A DNA stretch of 64,000 nt from Gloeobacter morelensis MG652769 (lineage in GTDB: Bacteria; Cyanobacteriota; Cyanobacteriia; Gloeobacterales; Gloeobacteraceae). The stretch spans positions 4,092,001-4,156,000 of the forward strand of contig NZ_CP063845.1 in assembly GCF_021018745.1 (NCBI RefSeq). Direction: 5' to 3'. The translations under genes and the position numbers were made by a program. Within the stretch, counting starts at the first letter, position 1. Every line of letters starts with the position of its first letter. The notes beneath the pieces are model-generated. The model made no database searches, was not told the origin of the DNA, and saw only the letters and a list, made by a program, of their open reading frames with translations. Shown here one piece after another: positions 25,828 to 34,859 of the stretch.

Positions 25828-26463
25828 TCAACGGCGCGGGCGCTGTTCCAGCTGGAGATGCTGTACCACCCGCCGCAGGACGCCGTTGATGAAGCGAACG
25901 GCGGTGTCTGTGCTGTATTTTTTGGCTAGCTCGACGGCCTCGTCGATGGCGACGCGCAAGGGAACACTCTTCAATTCCACCATTTCCACCAGCGCCAGAC
26001 GCAGAATGTCGCGGTCGATGCGCGTGAGCCGTTCGACTTGCCAACCTTCCATACAGGTGTCCAACAGCTTGTCGAGATTGTCCCCCTCGCGCACAAAGGC
26101 ACCGAGCAGCTCGAAGGCATAGGCGCGCACCTGCAACTCGTCCGCCAGGCGCACGAACTCCGGCAACTCCAGCGAGGCGCCCACCCGGTTGATCGCCTGC
26201 TCGGCCAGGGCGATCGCCGCCGCCACCTCGCGGCGGGCCGCCTCGACGGTGGGGGCCGTCAGTTCGCTCGCCTCCAGGCGGTTGTGGCCCTGGCGCAGCT
26301 CGGTACAGGCCCTTTGGAGGCTCTCGTTGGCCTCCTCGCGCAGCGTGCGCACCGAGGCGAGCACCAGTTCTTCGAGGTTTTTTGCCTGCAGTCGCGAACG
26401 ATCGGCGGGCATCTGACCGATGCTCATCAAGGCGAGTTCGCGGGCGATGCGGCGGGCTTGCAT
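25828..26463 (-). CDS. nusB: Transcription antitermination factor NusB
   Basis: 211 residues, the longer cyanobacterial form. The N-terminus ARRIARELALMSIGQMPAD is the RNA-binding arginine-rich segment. The C-terminal half has RLTRIDRDILRLALVEMVEL, VPLRVAIDEAVELAKKYSTD and AVRFINGVLRRV, the classical NusB core. It binds boxA RNA with NusE (S10) for rRNA antitermination. It is 27 bp downstream of rlmH in the same run. Confidence 0.95.
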   Translation of the reverse strand: MQARRIARELALMSIGQMPADRSRLQAKNLEELVLASVRTLREEANESLQRACTELRQGHNRLEASELTAPTVEAARREVAAAIALAEQAINRVGASLELPEFVRLADELQVRAYAFELLGAFVREGDNLDKLLDTCMEGWQVERLTRIDRDILRLALVEMVELKSVPLRVAIDEAVELAKKYSTDTAVRFINGVLRRVVQHLQLEQRPRR

Positions 26464-26490
26464 GGCGACAGGGGTAACGGCCTATCTATC

Positions 26491-26946
26491 TTAGCCATGG
26501 TGGTAAGGGTGCCCAGCCAGGATGGTGGCGGCGCGGTAGAGCTGCTCCAGCACGATCACCCGCGCCAGTTCGTGGGGAAAGGTCAGCTTCGAGAGCGACC
26601 AGACCGTCTGCGCCCGCTCCCGAACGATTGGGGCGACTCCGTGGCTTGAGCCGACGATAAAGACCGGCTCCTGCAGAGCATGGCTTTCGAGCCAATCGGC
26701 CAATTCGACGCTGGTAAATTGCCTGCCGCCGCTATCGAGCAAGACTGCGTGCTCGCCGGGGCGCAGCAGGGCCAGCAAAGCCTGGCCCTCCTTGAGCAGG
26801 CCCGCCTGGCTGTCGGCGATGCGGGCGTCGCGCACTTCCACCAGTTCCAGGCGGGCATAGGCCGCCAGCCGCCGGGCGTACTCTGCACAGGCGCGCTCGT
26901 AGGATTGCTCGCGCAGCCGTCCGACCGCGATCAGCTTGATCCTCAC
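26491..26946 (-). CDS. rlmH: 23S rRNA pseudouridine-1915 N3-methyltransferase RlmH
   Basis: 151 residues starting at a GTG that overlaps the birA stop as GTGA. The SPOUT fold is seen in MRIKLIAVGRLREQSYERAC, LLDSGGRQFTSVELADWL, FIVGSSHGVAPIVRERAQ and the knot region LSKLTFPHELARVIVLEQLY, ending ILAGHPYHHG. It methylates m3-pseudouridine 1915 on 70S ribosomes. Translational coupling to birA is likely. Confidence 0.95.
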   Translation of the reverse strand: MRIKLIAVGRLREQSYERACAEYARRLAAYARLELVEVRDARIADSQAGLLKEGQALLALLRPGEHAVLLDSGGRQFTSVELADWLESHALQEPVFIVGSSHGVAPIVRERAQTVWSLSKLTFPHELARVIVLEQLYRAATILAGHPYHHG

Positions 26947-27719
26947 CGTGCATAGCCCAGCCGCAATTCGCTAGGCATGACCAGCGTCTCGCCGCCGTCT
27001 AAAAACAACACCCGCAGCGCCCCACGCTCGTCGATGCCGATGATCCGACCCTGGCCGTCGTGGCCGGGCACCTCCACCGCCTGACCCAGATTGACCAGAT
27101 AGCGTTCGTAGCCGCTCACGATGCGCTCGATACCGCGCTGACGCCAGAGCTGATAGCTCTCCTCCAGCCCCAAAAGCACCGCCGCCGCCACCGGCGCCAG
27201 GTCGAGATCTCGTCGCGAGAGCGGCTTGAGGCGGGCCGCCTCGGCGGGCACCGGGTTGTCCCAGTTGATGCCCATACCCACCACCGCCCCCGCGAGCCGG
27301 TCGCCCTGGATGCGGGTCTCAGTGAGGATGCCGCCGACTTTGGCAAGGCGCCCACCCTGCTCGATAACCAGGTCGTTGGGCCACTTGAGGCGCACATCGG
27401 CCCCGGTGAGGCGGGCAAGGCTCTGGGCAACGCCAAAAGCTGCCACCAACGTCAATTGAAAGATATCGGCAAGCATCAGTTGCGGCCTGAGGATCACCGA
27501 CAGGTACAGCCCTCCGGGGAGCGATTCCCACTGGCGACCATTGCTGCCGCGCCCGCCGGTCTGTTGCTCGGCGAGGATGGTCGTGCCCTCGGGAGCGCCC
27601 TCGCGCAAAAACTCCATCGCCAGGCGATTGGTCGAATCGATCCGCTCGTACAGATGAAACCCGTGGCCGAGAGTTTCTGTCTTTAAGTGCAGTTGAAATT
27701 TGCGCTTATCCAGGATCAT
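26943..27719 (-). CDS. birA: Biotin-[acetyl-CoA-carboxylase] ligase
   Basis: 258 residues without the N-terminal repressor HTH, so a ligase only. Typical motifs: STNRLAMEFLREGAPEGTTI, AEQQTGGRGSNGRQWES (biotinyl-AMP loop), GGLYLSVILRPQ, LKWPNDLVIEQGGRLAKVGG and VGMGINWDNPVP. It activates biotin and attaches it to the BCCP subunit of acetyl-CoA carboxylase. It heads the birA-rlmH-nusB run. Confidence 0.94.
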   Translation of the reverse strand: MILDKRKFQLHLKTETLGHGFHLYERIDSTNRLAMEFLREGAPEGTTILAEQQTGGRGSNGRQWESLPGGLYLSVILRPQLMLADIFQLTLVAAFGVAQSLARLTGADVRLKWPNDLVIEQGGRLAKVGGILTETRIQGDRLAGAVVGMGINWDNPVPAEAARLKPLSRRDLDLAPVAAAVLLGLEESYQLWRQRGIERIVSGYERYLVNLGQAVEVPGHDGQGRIIGIDERGALRVLFLDGGETLVMPSELRLGYAR

Positions 27720-27755
27720 TGAGATAGGGGTAAGTCTTATTTTTGGGGCGTAGCA

Positions 27756-28535
27756 ATGCTGTTTACCGAAGCAGCCAAGACAGGAATAGCGTTCATTTTA
27801 GCAGCGACTTTGCTGGGCGGCGGTTTTGCCAACCCGGCCCGGGCACAGGGTCTGGAGGGTCTGCTCAACGGCGCCTTGCAGTATTTTGCCCTCGACAACC
27901 TCTCCGATACCCAGGAGGCCGCCTACGGTCGGCGCATCCACGAACAGCTGGTGCGCCAGGGCAAAGTGCGCCTTTCGCGCGACCGGCGCCTTGTGGCTCG
28001 GGTTACCAACATGGGCCGCCGACTGGCCCGCACCAGCGGGCGGCCGCAGCTGCCCTATCGCTTTTTTGTGGTGAACGACCGCAGTGTCAACGCCTTCACG
28101 ACCATGGGCGGCTATGTCTATGTCAATGCCGGTCTGGCAAAAGGTGTGCGCAGCGACGCCGAACTGGCCGGGGTAATGGCCCACGAAATTGGTCATCTGG
28201 TGGCCCGCCACGCCATCAACCAGATGCGCCAGGCGGCTGTCACCCAGGGCATCGCCGGTGCCCTGGGTCAAAACGACAACCTGCTGGTCAGTCTGGGTGT
28301 GAGCCTCTACCAGCGCGGCTACTCGCGCGACGACGAGTACGAAGCGGATGCCCTCGGCGTACGCAACCTCGCCCGGGCAGGCTATCCCGCCAACGGGCTG
28401 CCGGATTTTTTAAGGCGTCTGCAGGGCGGTGGCGGCAGTGCTGAGTTTTTGAGCACCCATCCTGCTTCGGCCAACCGCGTGCAGCGGCTTGAGGAGATCA
28501 TCCGCACCGAGGGGTTGCCCATGCGCCGCCGCTGA
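27756..28535 (+). CDS. M48 family metalloprotease
   Basis: 259 residues. A signal peptide covers about the first 30 residues. The zinc site is HEIGH at 143-147 with a third ligand Glu near 196 in DDEYEADALGVRNLARAGY. The domain is the M48/BepA-LoiP type, VNAFTTMGGYVYVNAGL being characteristic. It should act on misfolded outer-membrane or periplasmic proteins. It is divergent from birA by 36 bp. Confidence 0.92.
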   Translation: MLFTEAAKTGIAFILAATLLGGGFANPARAQGLEGLLNGALQYFALDNLSDTQEAAYGRRIHEQLVRQGKVRLSRDRRLVARVTNMGRRLARTSGRPQLPYRFFVVNDRSVNAFTTMGGYVYVNAGLAKGVRSDAELAGVMAHEIGHLVARHAINQMRQAAVTQGIAGALGQNDNLLVSLGVSLYQRGYSRDDEYEADALGVRNLARAGYPANGLPDFLRRLQGGGGSAEFLSTHPASANRVQRLEEIIRTEGLPMRRR

Positions 28536-28663
28536 TCCCCGATTTCGGAGCGGTCGTAGCGACGGAGGCAGTTTCGCTGCACAATGAATGATGGCCTGGA
28601 CAGCGGTTCATCCCTCGCGCTGCCTCCTGCCGCCTGCCGCTCGATGTCCGATATTTCTGTTTG

Positions 28664-29599
28664 ATGAACAACTTCAGCCTGGACCAAATACGCATCTTCC
28701 GGGCAATCGCCCAGCACGGCAGCTTCAAAAGGGCGGCAGAATCGCTCTATATCTCCCAACCGGCGGTCTCACTACAGGTCCAAAACCTCGAAGCCGCCCT
28801 CGGGATGCCGCTGTTTGACCGCTCCGGCCGCAAGGCGGAGCTCACCGAGGCAGGACGGATTTTTCTCGATTATGCCCACCGTATCCTGGCACTGTGCGAC
28901 GAATCGCGGCGGGCGATTACCGATTTGCAAAACCTCAAAGGCGGCACGCTGGTGATCGGGGCCTCGCAGACTACCGGCACCTACTTGATTCCGCGGCTTA
29001 TCGGCGAGTTTCATCGCCGCTATCCTGAAGTGGGCGTGCAGCTCCATGTGATGTCCACCCGGCGCACCGCCTACGGAGTTGCCGAGGGCCGCCTCGATCT
29101 GGGGATCATCGGCGGCGAGGTGCCCTTGGAGTTGCAGGGCAGGCTCGCTGTCGAAGTGTACGCCGAGGACGAACTGGCCCTGGTGGTGCCGGGTTTTCAC
29201 CCGCTCGCAGGCACGGAGGTGATCCGCCGCGAAGATCTCTACGGACTCAAGTTCATCGCCCTCGATCCTGAATCGACGACCCGGCGCGTACTCGACGGCG
29301 TGCTGCGCCGCTTCGACATCGATGTCGAAAGCCTCAGCATCGAGATGGAACTGAGCAGCATCGAGGCCATCAAAGCGGCGGTCCAGGCGGGATTGGGCGT
29401 GGCGTTCCTCTCGGCGACAGCGATCGAAAAAGAGCTGCAACTGGGGGTATTGCACCGGTTGAACGTCGAAGGGCTGGTATTGCGCCGCCCGCTAACCCTG
29501 CTGACCCACCCGCAGCGCTACGAATCGCGTGCCAGCCGCGTCTTTCGCGAGCAGATTCTCACCAACTTCGCCCGCAGCGAGGCGCTCGCCCCATCGTAA
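28664..29599 (+). CDS. rbcR: LysR-type regulator of RuBisCO operon type (RbcR)
   Basis: 311 residues. The HTH is FRAIAQHGSFKRAAESLYIS QPAVS (about residues 12-36). The rest closely follows cyanobacterial RbcR/CbbR: FDRSGRKAELTEAGRIFLDY, GGTLVIGASQTTGTYLIPRL, LDLGIIGGEVPLEL and AEDELALVVPGFHPLA. In other cyanobacteria RbcR activates rbcLXS. No RuBisCO genes are in the window, so it acts at a distance. A strong terminator follows the stop. Confidence 0.88.
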   Translation: MNNFSLDQIRIFRAIAQHGSFKRAAESLYISQPAVSLQVQNLEAALGMPLFDRSGRKAELTEAGRIFLDYAHRILALCDESRRAITDLQNLKGGTLVIGASQTTGTYLIPRLIGEFHRRYPEVGVQLHVMSTRRTAYGVAEGRLDLGIIGGEVPLELQGRLAVEVYAEDELALVVPGFHPLAGTEVIRREDLYGLKFIALDPESTTRRVLDGVLRRFDIDVESLSIEMELSSIEAIKAAVQAGLGVAFLSATAIEKELQLGVLHRLNVEGLVLRRPLTLLTHPQRYESRASRVFREQILTNFARSEALAPS

Positions 29600-29605
29600 G
29601 TTGCC

Positions 29606-29645
29606 AAAAAAGGGGCGGGATGTTCGCTTCATCCCGCCCCTTTTT
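29606..29645. terminator. Bidirectional Rho-independent terminator
   Basis: The stem AAAAAGGGGCGGGATG pairs with CATCCCGCCCCTTTTT around a 7-nt loop. The A- and T-runs sit at the stem ends, so it can stop rbcR on the plus strand and the small secreted protein gene on the minus strand. Confidence 0.93.
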
Positions 29646-29677
29646 GGTGATATCGGTTTGGATGGGACTAACCCTGA

Positions 29678-29989
29678 TTAGTGGCAGACCTCGGTCGCCA
29701 GGACAGCGGCAGTGGCCGCGTAGGGCGTGGAATCGCTGTAGTTTTCGGTGGCGCGGGGGCCGTTGCCGTCGTTGGCCGGGTAGAATTTCGGATTTTCGAT
29801 GCACCGCAGGGCATCTTCAGAAACAGCGTTTCCAGAGAGCAACTCCGCTTTCGGGGAGGAGCCGGCAAAAGTGATGCTGCCGGGGATGCGGTCGGATTGG
29901 GCCTGGAGCACTTCTTTTTCGACGGCAAGGGCCGGGACGGACAGGGCCACAAGGGCGAGGGCGGCGAGAACGGCGGTGGGACGAATCAT
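29678..29989 (-). CDS. Small secreted protein of unknown function
   Basis: 103 residues from the ATG at 29989, chosen because AGGAG lies 9 bp upstream; another ATG six bases earlier is too close to that site. A signal peptide (IRPTAVLAALALVALSVPAL) is followed by a short mature part with PGSITFAGSSPKAEL and CIENPKFYPANDGNGPRATE. Two cysteines in the mature region could pair. No family was recognised. Confidence 0.65.
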   Translation of the reverse strand: MIRPTAVLAALALVALSVPALAVEKEVLQAQSDRIPGSITFAGSSPKAELLSGNAVSEDALRCIENPKFYPANDGNGPRATENYSDSTPYAATAAVLATEVCH

Positions 29990-30470
29990 GGCGGTCATCT
30001 CCTGTGCTGAAAGGCTGTTTGCGTTTGCGCTTTGGAGTGAGCACTCATCGCTCACATCTTCACAATCCTGGAGGGCGATGAGGGATGTGTGAAGTTTTGA
30101 TGAGATAGTTCTCACAAGACTTTATATTTCGGGGTGTGCGGCGGGTGGCGCCGCGAGTCTGTCGAATAGCACCTCCAGCTGGTCGTCGCGGCCCTGCAGC
30201 CGTTCGCCGTCGACCTCGACTCTCGCCTACAGGGGCGGATGGACGAGGCGAAAGACCTGCTGGAGAAGGATCCCGACCTTCAGCACTTCGCCAGTCCACT
30301 TGTGGTGCTGGGCGGCTGTAGCCCGCTCGCCGTCCGCCCCAGCCGGATATCCGGGTGATTTGTGCCGCTTTGTCGCGCTACGCTTGGGGGGCGTCCAGAG
30401 GCGGAATCGATCCCCATCGCAACCGCACGGCCGTACCCCAAAACCGGCCCAAGCGTGAGAGGCAGTTCCA
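29990..30470. other. Long intergenic region with a coding-like remnant
   Basis: 481 bp before kefF. It should hold promoters for kefF and, on the minus strand, for the small secreted protein. On the plus strand a stop-free stretch from 30170 to 30358 reads protein-like (MDEAKDLLEKDPDLQHFASP from the ATG at 30239) but has no ribosome-binding site and no recognised family; it may be a gene relic. Confidence 0.35.
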
Positions 30471-31106
30471 ATGGCCCGCACCCACCGAGTGTTAATTCTA
30501 TTTGCCCACCCGGCACTGGAAAAATCGCGGATGAATCGACGGCTGATTCAAGCCGTTCAAGGCATGGACTCCGTCACTATTCGTGACCTGTACGAGTCGT
30601 ATCCCAACTTCTATATCGACGTCAAACATGAGCAGGAGTTGCTGCTCGCCCATGACATCATCGTCTTTCAGCATCCCTTTTACTGGTACAGCAGCCCGGC
30701 CATTCTCAAAGAATGGCAGGATTTGGTACTGGAGTACGGCTTTGCCTACGGGCACGAGGGCACTGCTTTGCGGGGCAAAAAGTTTTTAAGTGCGATCACC
30801 ACCGGCGGCGGCGAACAGGCCTATGGCCGCGAGGGGCACAACTACTTCACCATCCGCGAGTTGCTGGCTCCTTTTGAGCAGACGGCCCGCCTGTGCGGCA
30901 TGGAGTATCTGCCCCCGTTCGTCATCCAGGGCACGCACCAGTTGCGCGAGAAGCAGCAAATCGCCAATCACGTCGAGGACTACCGCAAGGCGATTGCAGC
31001 ATTGCGCGACGATGCGATCGACTGGGAGCGCCTCCGGCAAAGCCACCACTTCAACCACGACCTTGCCCAGCTGCTCCCGGCCCAGGAGGTCGCCAACCGT
31101 GTCTAA
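30471..31106 (+). CDS. kefF: KefF-type NAD(P)H oxidoreductase, potassium-efflux accessory
   Basis: 211 residues of the flavodoxin-like NQO/MdaB family: RVLILFAHPALEKSRMNRRL, IVFQHPFYWYSSPAILKEW, VLEYGFAYGHEGTALRGKKF and ITTGGGEQAYGREGHNYFT. The FYWYSSPAxLKEWxDxVLExGFAYG block is diagnostic of KefF/YabF/YheR. It overlaps the antiporter gene by 8 bp, as expected for a partner that activates the channel and reduces quinones. Confidence 0.92.
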   Translation: MARTHRVLILFAHPALEKSRMNRRLIQAVQGMDSVTIRDLYESYPNFYIDVKHEQELLLAHDIIVFQHPFYWYSSPAILKEWQDLVLEYGFAYGHEGTALRGKKFLSAITTGGGEQAYGREGHNYFTIRELLAPFEQTARLCGMEYLPPFVIQGTHQLREKQQIANHVEDYRKAIAALRDDAIDWERLRQSHHFNHDLAQLLPAQEVANRV

Positions 31107-33003
31107 CGAAAACTTCTTCTTTCAAGCATTCATTTATCTGGCTGCCGCCGTGATCTCGGTGCCGATTGCCAAGCGCCTCGGGCTCGGCTCGGTGTTGGGC
31201 TACCTGCTCGCCGGGGTGGTTATCGGCCCGTTCGTCCTTGGCCTGGTCGGCCAGGAGGGAGAAGACGTCATGCACTTCGCCGAATTCGGCGTCGTGATGA
31301 TGCTCTTTCTGGTCGGTCTGGAGTTGCAGCCCTCACTGCTGTGGCGTCTGCGGGTGCCGATCCTGGGCATGGGCGGGCTGCAGGTGATCGGGACGGCTCT
31401 GGTGGCGGGGTCGATTGCTCTGGTATTCGGTTTGTCCTGGCAAATGTCCCTGGCGGTCGGCCTTATCCTGGCGATGTCCTCGACGGCCATTGTACTGCAG
31501 ACGCTCAACGAAAAAGGGGTAATGAAGAGCGAGGCTGGACAGTCGGCCTTTTCGGTCCTGCTGTTTCAAGACATTGCTGTGATCCCGATCCTGGCCTTGC
31601 TGCCGCTGCTGGCCACCGGCAAGGCTACCGAGGTGAGCCTGCAGGCCGCCGCGGGCGATCTGATTTTTGTCGCCGCCGGGGGAGCCTCCGGCCCTACGGC
31701 TGGTCTGCCCGCCTGGCAGCAGGCGCTGTTGGTGATTGCCCTGTTGGGCGGCATCGTGTTGGTGGGTAGATTTTTGATGCAACCGGTTTTTCGCTTTATT
31801 GCTTCGACCCGCCTGCGCGAAATTTTCACCGCCACGGCGCTCCTGCTGGTGGTGGGTGTGGCCCTTGCGGTGCAGGCAGTCGGTCTTTCACCCGCCCTCG
31901 GTACCTTTGTGGCCGGGGTGGTGCTTGCCGAAAACGAGTACCGCCACGAACTGGAAACCGACATCGAACCATTCAAGGGTCTGCTGCTCGGCCTGTTCTT
32001 TATCGCCGTGGGGGCGAGCATCAACTTCAATTTGCTCTTCGAGCAACCGCTGCTGATTCTTGGTCTAGTGATTGGCCTTGCGGTGGCGAAGTTTTCGGTG
32101 CTGCTGGCGCTCGGCCAATTCTTTCGTTTGCAGCTGAGCCAGAGTTTTTTGTTCGCCTTTGCCCTGGCGCAGGGGGGCGAATTTGCCTTCGTGCTCTTTT
32201 CTTTTGCCACCCAAAACCGGGTGCTCACCCCTGAGGTAGCCGAACCGCTCGTGGCGGTGGTGGCGCTGTCGATGGTGATGACGCCGCTGTTGATGATCCT
32301 GCACGACCGGGTGGTGCAGCCGCGCTTTGTCTTGACGGAGCCCGAGCGCGAACCGGACGCCATCGACGAGAACGAAAACCCGGTAATTATCGCCGGTTTC
32401 GGCCGCTTCGGACAGATTGTCGGCCGCCTGTTGATGGCCAACGGCTGCAAAGTGACCATCCTCGAAGTCGATCCCAGCCAGATAGACATGCTGCGCCGCT
32501 TCGGCTTCAAGCTCTTTTACGGCGACGCCACCCGCATCGATCTGCTGCACGCGGCCGGGGCGGAGCAGGCGAAGCTGCTGGTGATCGCCATCGACGATCA
32601 CGAAAAATCGCTGGAGATAGTCGACCAGGTGCGCAAGCATTTTGCGCACCTGAAGATCCTCGCTCGGGCCATCGACCGCCGCCACGCCTACGAACTCATC
32701 CGGCGCAAAGTCGATGTGGTCGAACGCGAGACGTTCGGCTCCGCCGTGGAGATGGGTGTCGGGGCTTTGAAATTGCTGGGCGAGCGCTCCTACCGGGCGC
32801 AACGGATCGCAAGCACCTTCAAAGCCAACGACGAAAAGATGCTCTACGAGATGGCCGAACTGCAGGAAGAAGAAAGGCTCGTGGCGGTCCGCTCGCGCCG
32901 ACAGGCCGAGGAACTGGAGCGGGTGCTGCGGGCGGAGGATCGCGAACTGACCCACGACGTCGAGCGCGCCTGGGATGTGTCGGACTTGCGCAAAGAAGCT
33001 TAG
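31099..33003 (+). CDS. kefC: KefB/KefC-type potassium/proton antiporter with TrkA-N domain
   Basis: 634 residues. The GTG at 31099 is preceded by AGGAGG inside the end of kefF. The CPA2 membrane domain covers about residues 1-390 (GLGSVLGYLLAGVVIGPFVL, FGVVMMLFLVGLELQPSLLW, SSTAIVLQTLNEKGVMKSEA, FQDIAVIPILALLPLLA). A TrkA-N nucleotide domain follows (VIIAGFGRFGQIVGRLLMAN). Glutathione adducts open KefC-type systems to acidify the cell during electrophile stress. Pairing with KefF supports that role. Confidence 0.94.
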   Translation: MSNENFFFQAFIYLAAAVISVPIAKRLGLGSVLGYLLAGVVIGPFVLGLVGQEGEDVMHFAEFGVVMMLFLVGLELQPSLLWRLRVPILGMGGLQVIGTALVAGSIALVFGLSWQMSLAVGLILAMSSTAIVLQTLNEKGVMKSEAGQSAFSVLLFQDIAVIPILALLPLLATGKATEVSLQAAAGDLIFVAAGGASGPTAGLPAWQQALLVIALLGGIVLVGRFLMQPVFRFIASTRLREIFTATALLLVVGVALAVQAVGLSPALGTFVAGVVLAENEYRHELETDIEPFKGLLLGLFFIAVGASINFNLLFEQPLLILGLVIGLAVAKFSVLLALGQFFRLQLSQSFLFAFALAQGGEFAFVLFSFATQNRVLTPEVAEPLVAVVALSMVMTPLLMILHDRVVQPRFVLTEPEREPDAIDENENPVIIAGFGRFGQIVGRLLMANGCKVTILEVDPSQIDMLRRFGFKLFYGDATRIDLLHAAGAEQAKLLVIAIDDHEKSLEIVDQVRKHFAHLKILARAIDRRHAYELIRRKVDVVERETFGSAVEMGVGALKLLGERSYRAQRIASTFKANDEKMLYEMAELQEEERLVAVRSRRQAEELERVLRAEDRELTHDVERAWDVSDLRKEA

Positions 33004-33415
33004 ATCAGACCGCGGATTTCCGGTTCGCTCAAGGGTTTTTCGAGCTTCGCATACTCGCGGCAGACTCCTTGGAGCCATAAAGCTGCAGAAAGTTAAACCT
33101 TCCGCCATAACCCTGCCGAGCGTAGGTTCGGCCTGACGGCTTCATTGCAGGGGCGTCGGTTGCGACACCGATACAACAGCATCAATATGCTGCGCACTTT
33201 CTCCGGGCTGATCCCTTCTTCGCGGGCAATCTGTTCGAGGCTTGACGGAGCAGTATTGATCTACGAAAGAGAGCATCCTATGGGGTTCTCCTGGAGTAGT
33301 CATGACTGCAAAGCCCTCCAGCAAGAGGTTTGCAGCCATCACTGTACCCAGTTTGACAGATCAGCGATAAATCGGTTTACCGCTTACTCTCAACATACAA
33401 GGGGTAGTCAGTACG
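33004..33415. other. Intergenic region with gene remnants
   Basis: 412 bp between kefC and the PRC-barrel gene stop. Apart from the HTH-like fragment at 33093-33260 no reading frame is convincing. No terminator with a T-run was seen. Confidence 0.4.
33093..33260 (-). pseudogene. HTH-like gene fragment
   Basis: A 55-codon stop-to-stop stretch reads SSLEQIAREEGISPEKVRSI and LMLLYRCRNRRPC. The first part looks like a helix-turn-helix of a resolvase or regulator. There is no start codon and a stop lies just upstream, so it is read as a broken remnant. Parent family not identified. Confidence 0.3.
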
Positions 33416-34207
33416 CTAGAGCCCCAACGCGGGGGTACCTTCGCCGGGCCGCTCTTCGTCGGCGCTGTGCATGATCCGCACCACCTGCTGGTCGCGCAGG
33501 TAGTACTCCTCGCCGGTCCTGACGAGCGCGTCAAGCGACACCAGCACGTCGTGGCCGCGGCCGAATAGACTGAAGAAGCCACCGGGCTGGGCATCGCCGC
33601 CGTAGCGGATCTTCAGCAGCTTCGGCTCGCCGGTGGACAGGTCGCAGTAGACCTCTTCGATAGTGCCGAACTGTTCGTTGTTGCCCGGTTCGTACAGGCG
33701 ATGGCCCTTGAGGTCCGTGATCTTGCCCTGGTGCGCATCGACGGTGTTGCTGGTCACCCGGCGCCCGCCGTAGTCGCCCACGTTGCCGGCGAAATTGCCG
33801 CCCGGCAGACCGGTGCCGCCGCCAATCGCTTCTTTGACACCCGTGCCCGGGCCCTCGGCGTAGCCGTAGGGAGGAGCAAGGATGCCTTCGAGAAAGGCCT
33901 GGCCGTCGCCGGGAACGAGGCGACCTTGCATTTTCGTCTCGTCTTTAGGCATGTCCAGAAAGAAGCGGCCGTCGCTGCGGGCGGTCAATTTGCCTACGGG
34001 CACCAGAAATTCTTTGCTGCCCAATCCCAGGAAGCCGCCGCCGAGGTTGGCTTCCAGGTAGATATCGTTGGCATCGTTGACGTTCACGAAGACTTTGTCG
34101 ACACTGCCGAGCTTCTCGTCGTCGGCGTTGATCAGGCTTTGATTGTCGAAACGCTCGGCGATGGCCGAATCGCCGTATGTACTATCATCGGCTCTAATGA
34201 AAAGCAT
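33416..34207 (-). CDS. Protein with two PRC-barrel domains
   Basis: 263 residues. PRC-barrel-like halves are seen at about 20-95 (INADDEKLGSVDKVFVNVND, GSKEFLVPVGKLTARSDG) and 160-240 (ITDLKGHRLYEPGNNEQFG, TIEEVYCDLSTGEPKLLKIR, HDVLVSLDALV). A Gly-rich linker (GPGTGVKEAIGGGTGLPGGN) joins them. PRC-barrels bind proteins, RNA or photosynthetic reaction centres; some bacterial ones respond to stress. No signal peptide. Divergent from the Nudix gene. Confidence 0.75.
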   Translation of the reverse strand: MLFIRADDSTYGDSAIAERFDNQSLINADDEKLGSVDKVFVNVNDANDIYLEANLGGGFLGLGSKEFLVPVGKLTARSDGRFFLDMPKDETKMQGRLVPGDGQAFLEGILAPPYGYAEGPGTGVKEAIGGGTGLPGGNFAGNVGDYGGRRVTSNTVDAHQGKITDLKGHRLYEPGNNEQFGTIEEVYCDLSTGEPKLLKIRYGGDAQPGGFFSLFGRGHDVLVSLDALVRTGEEYYLRDQQVVRIMHSADEERPGEGTPALGL

Positions 34208-34372
34208 CGCTTGTCCCCTTGGTTTTCTAAGTCAGGTCGTCGGACGCGAATCGCTGGATGTCGGTGCCGACTTGACTTGAGAATAGCTGGGGAAATTCTC
34301 TTTGAGCTTCCCTCCCAGGGCAGACTTCGGGAGTTGTTAGACTGGAGCCCGAAAAGCTTCTGTGGGGGTCAT

Positions 34373-34852
34373 TTGGTTGGGACTGCCGCAAAACCGGGCC
34401 GAATCTCGACGTTCTGGTACATCGCCCGCACCGTACTCGGTCTATTGTTCAGCCGACCGCTGGTCGGTGTGCGCGCCATTCCCCGTTTGCCCGACGGGCG
34501 GTTGGTGCTGGTCAAGCAGCACCGAGGCGGTTGGGTTTTGCCTGGAGGACTGATCGACACCAACGAAAAAGTGCAGACGGCGCTTGTGCGCGAGGTGCTC
34601 GAAGAGTGCGGCCTTCGGGTACTCGGCTTTGGACGTCTCACGGGGGTCTACTCCGATCCGAAGCGCGACCCGCGCTTCCATAGCCTGTGTATCGTCATGG
34701 AAGTGTTCGTCGAAGGCGAGATGCGCCCGCGCGATGTGATGGAAATCGAACGGGCGGCAGCTTTTGCCCTCGAAGCACTTCCTGAAGGGTTGACCGGCGA
34801 CTGCCGCGAGCAAATCGAACATTATCTGGCTGGTGCCGTCGTGGTGGATTAA
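34373..34852 (+). CDS. Nudix hydrolase
   Basis: About 159 residues if the TTG at 34373 (after GTGGGGGT) is the start; no ATG is available before the conserved region. The Nudix box GLIDTNEKVQTALVREVLEE followed by CGL is complete (G-x5-E-x7-R-E-x2-E-E-x-G). Family members hydrolyse nucleoside diphosphate derivatives; substrate unknown. A hydrophobic N-terminus (ARTVLGLLFSRPLVGV) precedes the domain. The DUF423 gene follows within 8 bp. Confidence 0.82.
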   Translation: MVGTAAKPGRISTFWYIARTVLGLLFSRPLVGVRAIPRLPDGRLVLVKQHRGGWVLPGGLIDTNEKVQTALVREVLEECGLRVLGFGRLTGVYSDPKRDPRFHSLCIVMEVFVEGEMRPRDVMEIERAAAFALEALPEGLTGDCREQIEHYLAGAVVVD

Positions 34853-34859
34853 TGTGCCG

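Noticed and set aside
23800-26230. HIP1 octamers (GCGATCGC)
   Set aside because: Only a couple were noticed, so they are not treated as a repeat family here.
30790-31098. Upstream extension of the kefC frame
   Set aside because: Lies within kefF; a perfect AGGAGG before the GTG at 31099 marks the true start.
33701-34372. Upstream extension of the Nudix frame
   Set aside because: Antisense to the PRC-barrel gene; the Nudix domain begins only after 34373.
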